41,507 nucleotides of DNA, from positions 1 to 41,507 of the forward strand of contig QIKE01000034.1 of the NCBI GenBank assembly GCA_003232915.1. Direction: 5' to 3'. Below the pieces are notes generated by a model, which saw only the letters and a list, made by a program, of their open reading frames with translations, ran no database searches and was not told the origin of the DNA. This document shows positions 34,814 through 41,507 of this stretch, piece by piece. The DNA is from Bacteroidota bacterium. GTDB taxonomy: Bacteria > Bacteroidota > Bacteroidia > Bacteroidales > F082. Position 1 is the stretch's first letter; each line of letters starts with the position of its first letter. Made by a program: the position numbers and the translations under genes.

Positions 34814-35482
34814 TTATTTGTTTCTCACCACGATTACTATTTCGCCTTTAACTTTTTTATCTCGAAAATGGGTAATCAGTTCATTGAGGCTACCCCTAAT
34901 GGTTTCTTCATAAATTTTAGTTAGTTCGCGTGAAACCGATGCTTGCCTATCGTTTCCGAACACTTCGGCAAACTGCACAAGTGTTTTTTGCAGCCGGTGT
35001 GGCGATTCGTAAAAAACAATGGTGTATTGCATTTGTGCAAGTTCTTTCATCCGGCTTTGCCTTCCCTTTTTATGCGGTAAAAATCCTTCGAAAAAAAACC
35101 GGTCGGTGGGGAAACCCGAATTGACAAGTGCGGGAACAAAAGCGGTGGCACCAGGCAAACATTCTATCTCAATGTTATTTTTCAAACATTCGCGTACAAT
35201 TAAAAAACCCGGATCGGAAATACATGGCGTTCCTGCATCACTCACAAGTGCAAAGGTTTTGCCTGAGACAAGTTCTTCCACAATCCGTCTTGTTGATTGG
35301 TGTTCATTAAAAATATGATAAGCTCGCAATTTGTTTTGAATATTGTGATGTTTAAGCAATTTTCCTGAGGTACGGGTATCTTCAGCCAGTATCAAATCTA
35401 CCTCTTTTAATACTTTTAATGCTCGAATAGTGATGTCGTCGAGATTTCCAATAGGAGTAGGCACAAGGATAAGTTTTGGCAT
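34814..35482 (-). CDS. rsmI: 16S rRNA (cytidine-1402-2'-O)-methyltransferase
   Basis: A SAM-dependent tetrapyrrole-methylase-fold enzyme modifying C1402 in the ribosomal decoding centre. Conserved motifs: LILVPTPIGNLDDITIRAL, EDTRTSGKLLKHH, LVSDAGTPCISDPGF, PGATAFVPALVNSGFPTDRFFFEGFLP and FYESPHRL. The frame starts at 35497, but MPKLILVPTPIGN (ATG at 35480-35482) is the family start and avoids overlap with the upstream peptidase gene, whose stop ends 4 bases before. 222 residues, which is typical. Confidence 0.95.
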   Translation of the reverse strand: MPKLILVPTPIGNLDDITIRALKVLKEVDLILAEDTRTSGKLLKHHNIQNKLRAYHIFNEHQSTRRIVEELVSGKTFALVSDAGTPCISDPGFLIVRECLKNNIEIECLPGATAFVPALVNSGFPTDRFFFEGFLPHKKGRQSRMKELAQMQYTIVFYESPHRLQKTLVQFAEVFGNDRQASVSRELTKIYEETIRGSLNELITHFRDKKVKGEIVIVVRNK

Positions 35483-35486
35483 ATCG

Positions 35487-36743
35487 CTAAAATTCAATTG
35501 TTTTCACATAATCTGTAAGTAGCCGAAATAGTCCATTGTAGGCCGTAAATGGAAAATGACGCATGTCGTCTTCGGGAATATGGTATTGCCGATGTTCAGG
35601 TCCGCGAGTATAAATAAAAACTGATGGAACGCCTTTTTCATAAAACGAACAATGATCGCTGTTGCAGGCTTTTCCCCTTGCTTTTATGCTAACAACAAAA
35701 TGATGTTTGTCGTTTATTTTCGATAATAAAGTAAAAAGTTCGGGATAAATTTTCCCATTTATTATGGTGATTCCTTCGCTACCTGTTCCTACCATGTCGA
35801 GATTTATCAACAATTTGATTTGTTTTAGAGGAAAAACAGGATGTTCGACATAATATCGTGAACCTTTTAGGCCGGCTTCTTCTCCACTGAAAAACAAAAA
35901 TGCGATGGAGTAGGTGGGGTGGTTTTTTGGCTGCGAGTAGTATCCCGCCAAATTTAATAGCATTGACGTGCCGCTACCATTATCGTTGGCGCCGTGGTAA
36001 ACGGTTCTTTTGCCCATCGTACCAAGATGATCATAGTGCGCCGAAAAAACCAAAAATGTGTCAGGATACCTTTTACCTTTAACATAAGCAATGATATTTT
36101 GCGTTTGGTGAGCAGTTTCAAATTTGTTTTTTATGTTTAGATTGATTTTATCAGGTTTATTTCTCAAAAATATTGCTTTGATTTTCAACCATGATGTTTT
36201 GGCCACTTTGCCACCATTTGACACTTGCCAGTATGGTTGTTTTTTAGAAAGCAAAATCACACCTTTTACGTCATCAATACTTGTTCCGTAAATCTTTTTG
36301 AATGTATCGTTTACTACAAGAAAATAATCGTCTTTTTCGGTTTCACGGGCAAAACCGTATAATTCTTTGGTGTTTTTAAGGGTGTCGGGAAGATAAAGCA
36401 ACGGAAAATTTCCTATTATGGTGGGCGATGAGCAACTGACTACATAATCTTCGCCTGGTTGGAGTTTTTTACCGTCGATACTGGCTTTAAGTTTATAAGG
36501 AAAAGTATTTATTGGAAATGAATATGTTTGAAAATAGTTGTTAGCGAATTTTAATAAAAATTTTTTTTTCAGTTGCGAAACAATAAAATCTGCAGCTTTT
36601 TTGTCACCTTGTCGAACGTAACCCCGGCCTCGTAGACTATTGGAAGTAAGTTTTTTAAGCATTTTCCTGGCATAATCAACATCCTGTGTAAAGGCTGAAG
36701 TAAGCATCAGCAGTCCGGTGAGAAGCAATACAAAGTGTTTCAT
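35487..36743 (-). CDS. M28-family zinc aminopeptidase
   Basis: A 418-residue exported peptidase. A signal peptide covers about 1-19 (LLLTGLLMLTSAFTQ). The zinc ligands are visible in order: HYDHLG (His), GANDNGSGT (bridging Asp), SGEEAGLKGS (catalytic and ligand Glu), INLDMVG (Asp) and DHCSFYEKGVPSV (His). A PA-like insertion lies at about 95-200. Probably releases amino acids from peptides in the periplasm or outside. It sits 2 bases downstream of the 264-residue gene and just before rsmI, so the three form an operon. Confidence 0.9.
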   Translation of the reverse strand: MKHFVLLLTGLLMLTSAFTQDVDYARKMLKKLTSNSLRGRGYVRQGDKKAADFIVSQLKKKFLLKFANNYFQTYSFPINTFPYKLKASIDGKKLQPGEDYVVSCSSPTIIGNFPLLYLPDTLKNTKELYGFARETEKDDYFLVVNDTFKKIYGTSIDDVKGVILLSKKQPYWQVSNGGKVAKTSWLKIKAIFLRNKPDKINLNIKNKFETAHQTQNIIAYVKGKRYPDTFLVFSAHYDHLGTMGKRTVYHGANDNGSGTSMLLNLAGYYSQPKNHPTYSIAFLFFSGEEAGLKGSRYYVEHPVFPLKQIKLLINLDMVGTGSEGITIINGKIYPELFTLLSKINDKHHFVVSIKARGKACNSDHCSFYEKGVPSVFIYTRGPEHRQYHIPEDDMRHFPFTAYNGLFRLLTDYVKTIEF

Positions 36744-36745
36744 TT

Positions 36746-37540
36746 TCAGCTAAATTTTCGTTCGAGCAATTCGTTGAGCTTTCTTAATGCCTGCGAATTG
36801 TCTTCCCATTGTTTTTCGACCTTAAGTTCAAACAAATAAGTTTTGGCACCGTCAAGGTTGATAAAACTGTTTAGCTCGTCGATGGCTTTGTTGTAATGAC
36901 TTAGGTCTCCACTAAATAGCTCATTGATAAACAGGAACTTTTCGTTTATTCCTATGGCTTGCCGAAGGTCGTTGATGTGGCTTTTTTGCATTTGATCGGC
37001 TACACTAGCTTCGTCGGTAGTGTTCAGTTTGTCGCTAATGGTTTCGTCGGACAAATCCGAAAACAAATCAAGTGTTGTCTTTATCTCTTCTTTGTGTTTT
37101 GTTGGTTGCGGTTCTTGTTTCCTTTCAACAGGTTCTTCTTTTGTCGAAACTGCTTCTTCAATAGGTTTTCCGGTTTCGACAGGATTAGTAACTATTTCTT
37201 TTGTTACTTCATTGGAAACTACCGGTACAGCAAATTGCTCAGAATTTGTAATTTTCTTTTCAGCCACGGTTTTGTTTTCTTTTCTGGAAATAGGAGTGAT
37301 AGCGAGTGCGGGTTCATCCGCAGAATTTATGTCTACAGTATGGCGAGTAGGTTGAAAATGTTTTGTTTCTACAAAATTTTCTAGTGTAAAAAGCATTTCA
37401 TACAGCGATTGCATTTTTTGCTGTAACATATCAATATCCAAAGAATGTAACGCATAACCTACTTTGCTTATGCGCCTTACATGAGCATGAAGGTTATCTA
37501 TTTCCAGACCGATTTGAAGCAATAATTTTTCTTTACTCAT
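36746..37540 (-). CDS. Hypothetical helical protein with a charged linker
   Basis: A 264-residue protein. The N-terminal ~60 residues look helical (LLQIGLEIDNLHAHVRRISKVGYALH, DIDMLQQKMQSLYEMLFTLE), followed by a long Thr/Glu/Lys/Pro-rich disordered linker (about 65-170) and a conserved C-terminal region DLRQAIGINEKFLFINELF and YNKAIDELNSF. The C-terminal pattern is common in Bacteroidota proteins of unknown function. First gene of the operon with the M28 peptidase and rsmI; divergent from tdk. Confidence 0.75.
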   Translation of the reverse strand: MSKEKLLLQIGLEIDNLHAHVRRISKVGYALHSLDIDMLQQKMQSLYEMLFTLENFVETKHFQPTRHTVDINSADEPALAITPISRKENKTVAEKKITNSEQFAVPVVSNEVTKEIVTNPVETGKPIEEAVSTKEEPVERKQEPQPTKHKEEIKTTLDLFSDLSDETISDKLNTTDEASVADQMQKSHINDLRQAIGINEKFLFINELFSGDLSHYNKAIDELNSFINLDGAKTYLFELKVEKQWEDNSQALRKLNELLERKFS

Positions 37541-37653
37541 TTGAATTCAGTTTTTTTCAATAAATAGTTTTTCCTTTTCATTTGACACAAAGAAGTTCGA
37601 AAACTTACTTAATTTTGTCCATTCAAAAGTAATACGAATTTAATAATAATTTC

Positions 37654-38247
37654 ATGTTTCTCGAAAAAGACCGCAATAATTCGCAAAGAGTAGGATGGAT
37701 AGAGGTTATCTGTGGCTCGATGTTTTCGGGCAAAACAGAGGAGCTTATTCGCCGATTGAACCGAGCGCGAATTGCTAAGCAAAAAGTGGAAATTTTCAAA
37801 CCCGCCATCGAAACACGCTTCGACGAACAAAATGTGGTTTCGCACGATGCTAATTCGGTTACTTCCACAGTTGTGGAAAATGGCTCACAGATACTTTTTT
37901 ATGCCGAAGATTTTGAAGTAGTGGGTATCGACGAAGCACAATTTTTTGGTGAAGAGTTGCTTTCGGTATGCAACGACTTAGCCAATAGTGGAAAACGAGT
38001 GATTGTTGCCGGTCTGGATATGGACTTTCGCGGTAAATCTTTCGGACCTATTCCGTTGTTGATGGCTACTGCCGAATATGTTACCAAAGTGCACGCCATT
38101 TGTATCCGCTGTGGAAATTTGGCTAATTACTCTCACCGGACGGTCAAAAATGACAAACTTGTTGTTCTAGGTGAAATAGAAACCTACGAGCCTCTTTGCC
38201 GTCGCTGTTTTAATGATGCCCTGATGGAAGGAAAAGAAAATTCTTAA
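37654..38247 (+). CDS. tdk: Thymidine kinase (type II)
   Basis: A 197-residue enzyme that phosphorylates thymidine in the salvage pathway. The P-loop [16 protein letters not shown] is at about residues 18-33; the catalytic Glu and Walker B lie in VGIDEAQFF; the [15 protein letters not shown] lasso follows. Zinc ligands of the C-terminal domain are CIRCG and CRRC. Length is normal. A TAATTTTG -7-like sequence sits at 37610-37617. A symmetrical terminator follows. Confidence 0.96.
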   Translation: MFLEKDRNNSQRVGWIEVICGSMFSGKTEELIRRLNRARIAKQKVEIFKPAIETRFDEQNVVSHDANSVTSTVVENGSQILFYAEDFEVVGIDEAQFFGEELLSVCNDLANSGKRVIVAGLDMDFRGKSFGPIPLLMATAEYVTKVHAICIRCGNLANYSHRTVKNDKLVVLGEIETYEPLCRRCFNDALMEGKENS

Positions 38248-38304
38248 GCCTATAGACGATTTCTAAGCAGACGATAACGTTATGATCAGTTTTTCTCTTA
38301 AAAC

Positions 38305-38341
38305 AAAAAACCTTATAACAGGTTTGCTATAAGGTTTTTTT
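38305..38341. terminator. Bidirectional terminator between tdk and the small minus-strand genes
   Basis: AAAAAACCTTATA (38305-38317) and TATAAGGTTTTTT (38328-38340) form a perfect stem with a 10-base loop. The A run on one side and T run on the other suit both convergent units. Confidence 0.88.
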
Positions 38342-38366
38342 ATGGTAGGCGGGAATTATACCCATG

Positions 38367-38555
38367 CTAAAGGAAAAAGGATCGCTTATGAATAACGGAG
38401 AATAGACGATATTTGAGGTCGGTGGTTACATCAAAAAAATAAACCATATCTTCTTTTTCAAAAATTTTTGCCGTAAGCTCTTTCATCTCTTTTTCTTTAA
38501 GTCCTTCTTTCATAATTTCATCAAGCGTATAAGACTCATTGCCGATAGTAACCAT
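38367..38555 (-). CDS. Hypothetical 62-residue protein
   Basis: A small protein (MVTIGNESYTLDEIMKEGLKEK... VYFFDVTTDLKYRLFSVIHK). The frame is open from a GTG at 38591, but the ATG at 38553-38555 follows the stop of the zinc-ribbon gene by 4 bases and is the better start. It looks like a short beta-hairpin plus helix, with no recognised family. Placement just before the terminator suggests a two-gene unit with 38560-38709. Confidence 0.55.
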   Translation of the reverse strand: MVTIGNESYTLDEIMKEGLKEKEMKELTAKIFEKEDMVYFFDVTTDLKYRLFSVIHKRSFFL

Positions 38556-38559
38556 TTTT

Positions 38560-38709
38560 CTATAATTTAATTTTATAACCATCTTTTGCACAAATCGGGC
38601 AATAGAAGTCTTTTACTATAGTAACATAACCACACCGCTCACATTTATAATATTTGTGTGTTTTAATTTTCTTTTTGCTATGGCTCAATTTTAATCCCAA
38701 CGTAAACAT
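38560..38709 (-). CDS. Small zinc-ribbon protein, 49 residues
   Basis: Not an obvious ORF because of its size. From ATG at 38707-38709 the frame reads MFTLGLKLSHSKKKIKTHKY, then YKCERCGYVTIVKDFYCPIC and ends GYKIKL with TAG at 38560-38562. Two CxxC knuckles (Cys23-x2-Cys26 and Cys37-x2-Cys40) separated by 10 residues match a rubredoxin/zinc-ribbon fold, most likely binding zinc or iron. The N-terminus is basic. Its downstream neighbour starts 4 bases later. Rubredoxin would usually have a longer core, so a zinc ribbon is preferred. Confidence 0.65.
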   Translation of the reverse strand: MFTLGLKLSHSKKKIKTHKYYKCERCGYVTIVKDFYCPICAKDGYKIKL

Positions 38710-38938
38710 ATTAAAGTTTTTTTATTAAAAGCAATCCGTATGCCAAAAATAACTAATCTTGATTAAGATATATTATAACGATTGATAATCCGTATGTTAA
38801 CAACAAAAATAATTTAATTCTTTTATAAATTGGAAATATATGCTATATTTTTCCAGTATTAACCTACATTATTGGATAGTAAAAAGGCTAGAACCTTACG
38901 AAATTGTAATCGGTTTTGAACTGTTTTAAGTATATTTT

Positions 38939-39676
38939 GTGTTTTTGGAGAAAATCGATATTCGAATTGTTTTACTTTTCGAGCACAAGAGCAAACCTGT
39001 TGATTTTCCGCATTTGCAATTGTTGAAATATTTATTGAAAATTTGGGCAGTCGACATTAAGCAAAAAAAGAAAAGTTTAACTCCCGTAATACCTATTATC
39101 TTTTATCACGGAAAAGGGAAATGGAAAAGCAAAACATTTGAAGAATATTTCAAAGGAATAGACGAAAATATAGAAAGGTTTTTACCCGCATTCGATTATG
39201 TATTAACAGATTTATCAAAATACAGCGATGAAGATATTAGGAATAGGTACGATGAAATTAAAGTCCGGATGGCATTATTGTTGATGAAAAACATAATGAA
39301 TGAGCAGTTGCTAAAACAGAAGATACCGGATATATTTTTGATGAGCAACGAAGTTTTTGAAAATGAAGAAGGAGAGAAATTTGTTAAAGCATCGGTAATT
39401 TATATTTACAACAATGTTGAAAAGGGATTTAAAGAGATAACGCAAGAAATAGAAACCATAACAACCAAAGGAGGAGACATAGCCATGACTATAGCAATGC
39501 AACTTGAAGAAAGAGGACTTCAAAAAGGGAGACAAGAAGGCCTCTACGAAAATCAAAAAATGGTAATTACTAAACTTTTTACCAAAGGAAAATTTTCTTC
39601 CGAACAAATTGCCAATTATCTTGAATTAGATGAAAAATTTGTTCGGAGAATTTTAAAAGAGGCAAAACTCTTTTAA
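38939..39676 (+). pseudogene. 5'-truncated Rpn/PD-(D/E)XK nuclease-transposase family gene (copy 2)
   Basis: Homologous to the copy at 12.6-13.5 kb, but coding similarity begins abruptly at IDIRIVLLFEHKSKPVDF; the N-terminal ~75 residues with HDKFFK and the early PD-(D/E)XK part are absent. From there to the end it is intact (VIPIIFYHGKGKWKSKTFEEY, GGDIAMTIAMQLEERGLQKG, QIANYLELDEKFVRRILKE). The apparent GTG start is fortuitous. No inverted ends were seen. It may be a deletion or recombination product. Confidence 0.78.
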
Positions 39677-39780
39677 GAGTTTCTATATTGTGAACTTAGG
39701 ACGATAAAAAAATCAGTGGTAATTTTTTTGAACATCGAACACTGATTAACGAGCGCCGAAGTGTGATGTATATTATTTAT

Positions 39781-39880
39781 TGAAATTTCTTCATCTTTCA
39801 TTATTCATTACTTTTTCTCCCATTTACAACTTCTCCATTACTCCACTTCTTCATTTTTCTCATTTTTCAACTTCACAATT
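39781..39880. repeat. Pyrimidine-rich low-complexity tract
   Basis: About 100 bases almost purely C and T with scattered A (CATTATTCATTACTTTTTCTCC, ACTCCACTTCTTCATTTTTC) precede the terminus of the T9SS gene. Short TTCA/CTTC motifs recur. No coding potential. Confidence 0.5.
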
Positions 39881-41429
39881 TCACCTCTTCACCCACTTCC
39901 CGCTTTCATACAACCCTTTTTCGCCGGTGATTTTGTAAATGTAAGTACCTTAAAGTTGTACTAACAATAGCTGATTTTCCGGTAATCTCCTGTTTTAGTA
40001 TAAGTTTACCATTCATGTTGAAAAGTTGGAAAAGGCTTTGCTTGTATTGCACGGCAACCCTTATCCTTAATACCTCCCTGCCCGGATTGGGAAACACAAT
40101 GGCATTGTGCACGATGGGTGCAGGTTTGCCGTTTGCTGAAGTTAAAAGACCTTCGCTGTTTACTTTGATTATGTAAATATCACGTTTATGAAGATTAGGG
40201 TGCGATTTGTAATCGAAACGTGTACCGGCCATTATACAGCCTCCGTCATGAGTGGCTATTATTCTATCTAAATTATAACAAGCATCACCTCCGTAAAAAT
40301 GTTCCCAACGTATATTAAGCATACTGTCGGTTTGAAAAAGCCGAAACCATGAAGGAAAATTGGCAAAATAAAGATTACGCCATGACAAGTTTTTACTGCT
40401 ACCAATAAAAATAGAATCTTTATTTGTATAATCTAATGCTCCATAAAACGCAGGAAAATCAAATGTATCTTTTGCTCCAACGCTATTAAAAATATATCCT
40501 GTTGTGTCGAAAGGCGAATACTGACGTATAAATCCAATATCATGGTCGGTTATTCTATCATTTTCTAATTTATCATTAATTAGTAAGTTACCTTTGCCAA
40601 TATTGTTTGCCATCGTTCCTTTGAATCCGGCAAAATAATCTCCTGCAAGATAAAAGGAAGTATCGGTATCCCATTTTAAACCGTAACTTGAGTTAATCCA
40701 ATGAGGGATATAACTTTCTTGTGCAGAAATTAAATTCAAATTCGAATCAATTAAAACGTAATAAGGAGATAATCCTCTTAAAACCCATAAGTCTCCATTG
40801 TTAAGTTCTTTAATTTCATAAGAAAGTATGTGAGTGTCATGTATAAATATTTTACCTTTTAAACTGTCAAAATCTTGATTAAACACATAAATGAACATTC
40901 TATAACCGCCACCGTAGCCGGGGTTAACGGGTGTATTAACAGTGCCCGTTATAAGTAATTTATTATTTAATCCTCGTCGCATAGTTTGTGTGAATTCACT
41001 GTAATCATAAGGGAAATTATATTGTTTTAGTTTTGTTATTGATAGATTAGTATCAAGTTTAAATAAACCAATCGAATAATTTTTATATGAACCTGTTGTG
41101 TCCGATTTTGCAAAGCAAATAATGGATGTACCATTGGAATCACTTAAAATATTAATGGGCATGAATGTATAAGAAGAATCCGTAAAGTATTTTTTTTCAA
41201 TAAATTGACCTGTTTTGTCTAATTTCAATAAATAACCTTCATATTTATTTGAATTTATGTTGTGATATGCTCCAATGAAAGAATAAGAGTTGTTTGAATT
41301 TTCTGCGATATCAAATATTAACTGATCGTAATTTGTATCATTTTGGTATTCAAAAGTTGCTGTTTGACTAATTACGTTTTTAGATAAAATAATAATTCCA
41401 AAAAGCAGTAAAAATATTTTTGTGTTCAT
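39881..41429 (-). pseudogene. T9SS-sorted secreted protein, frameshifted sorting domain
   Basis: A 507-residue open frame (to 39906) has a signal peptide (MNTKIFLLLFGIIILSKNVISQ) and a body of repeating beta-propeller-like blades (GYLLKLDKTGQFIEKKYF, GLFKLDTNLSITKLKQYN). The T9SS sorting domain begins IVFPNPGREVLRIRV but ends in an abnormal TLRYLHLQNHRRKRVV. One base shift restores the expected GTYIYKITGEKGLYESGKWVKR and a stop at 39881-39883. So a single indel at about 39950 spoils the sorting signal; it may be a real mutation or a sequencing error. The function of the body is unknown. Confidence 0.72.
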
Positions 41430-41451
41430 AATTAATTATATTTGTTAAAAA

Positions 41452-41495
41452 GACTATTCAACAAATTATTTTTATTTTTAACTTGTTGAATAGTC
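41452..41495. repeat. Long inverted repeat upstream of the T9SS gene
   Basis: GACTATTCAACAA (41452-41464) and TTGTTGAATAGTC (41483-41495) form a perfect 13-base stem around an 18-base AT-rich loop. On the minus strand it is followed by five T, so it could terminate a gene beyond the window, or be a small mobile-element end. Confidence 0.6.
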
Positions 41496-41507
41496 GTAAT
41501 AATATTA

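Noticed and set aside
1-41507. CRISPR array, toxin-antitoxin or known defence island
   Set aside because: No regularly spaced repeats, cas genes or recognisable defence genes were seen; the accessory region is mostly broken transposon genes.

Overview
The window is AT-rich bacterial chromosome from a member of the Bacteroidota. Four things point there: proteins with type IX secretion (T9SS) sorting domains, a TonB-dependent receptor with a carboxypeptidase-like N-terminal domain, Bacteroidota-style -7 boxes (TAnnTTTG) before several genes, and family-typical housekeeping genes. Order-level placement (Bacteroidales-like) is only an impression.

Layout. 0.2-2.6 kb: a minus-strand operon of a MIO-type aromatic amino acid/histidine ammonia-lyase followed by two small four-helix membrane proteins. 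2.7-7.2 kb: an oligopeptidase B-like S9 peptidase and a TonB-dependent receptor. 7.3-10.2 kb (plus): a class I glutamine amidotransferase, a PspC protein overlapping a LiaF-like envelope protein, and a flavodoxin behind its own promoter. 10.3-12.5 kb (minus): a lipoprotein and a flavodiiron protein. 12.6-13.5 kb: a broken Rpn/PD-(D/E)XK nuclease-transposase gene. 13.6-15.9 kb: yicC-gmk-nadD, with a GC-rich hairpin-rich intergenic element between gmk and nadD.

16.1-21.7 kb is a graveyard of mobile and accessory DNA: an IS3-family element with two nonsense codons, a T9SS-secreted protein split by one TAG, a dead IS200/IS605 tnpA, an unidentified decayed gene, tRNA-Pro(CGG) with a clear promoter and terminators, and an IS4-like transposase remnant. 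21.9-24.4 kb returns to core genes (xseB, xseA, recO). After another decayed stretch (24.4-25.4 kb), 25.4-28.6 kb holds a membrane-anchored metallophosphoesterase and a fused LeuC-LeuD aconitase-family enzyme, followed by a fragment of a formylglycine-generating-enzyme-like gene.

29.2-38.7 kb is mostly intact: a SirB1/transglutaminase-like protein, a large membrane-anchored PpiD-like isomerase, a YitT-type membrane protein, a secreted three-repeat protein, an operon of a coiled-coil-like protein, M28 peptidase and rsmI, then tdk, and a very small zinc-ribbon gene (absent from simple ORF calling) paired with a 62-residue ORF. 38.9-41.5 kb ends with a second, 5'-truncated Rpn-like copy, a pyrimidine-rich tract and a T9SS protein whose sorting domain is frameshifted.

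I did not find a convincing new multi-gene defence or metabolic system. The most notable items are the lyase/membrane-protein operon, the structured GC-rich intergenic element, the YIDDIPF three-repeat secreted protein, the small zinc-ribbon pair, and the unusual density of genes broken by single nonsense or frameshift changes. All functional calls come from reading motifs by eye; no database search was run.
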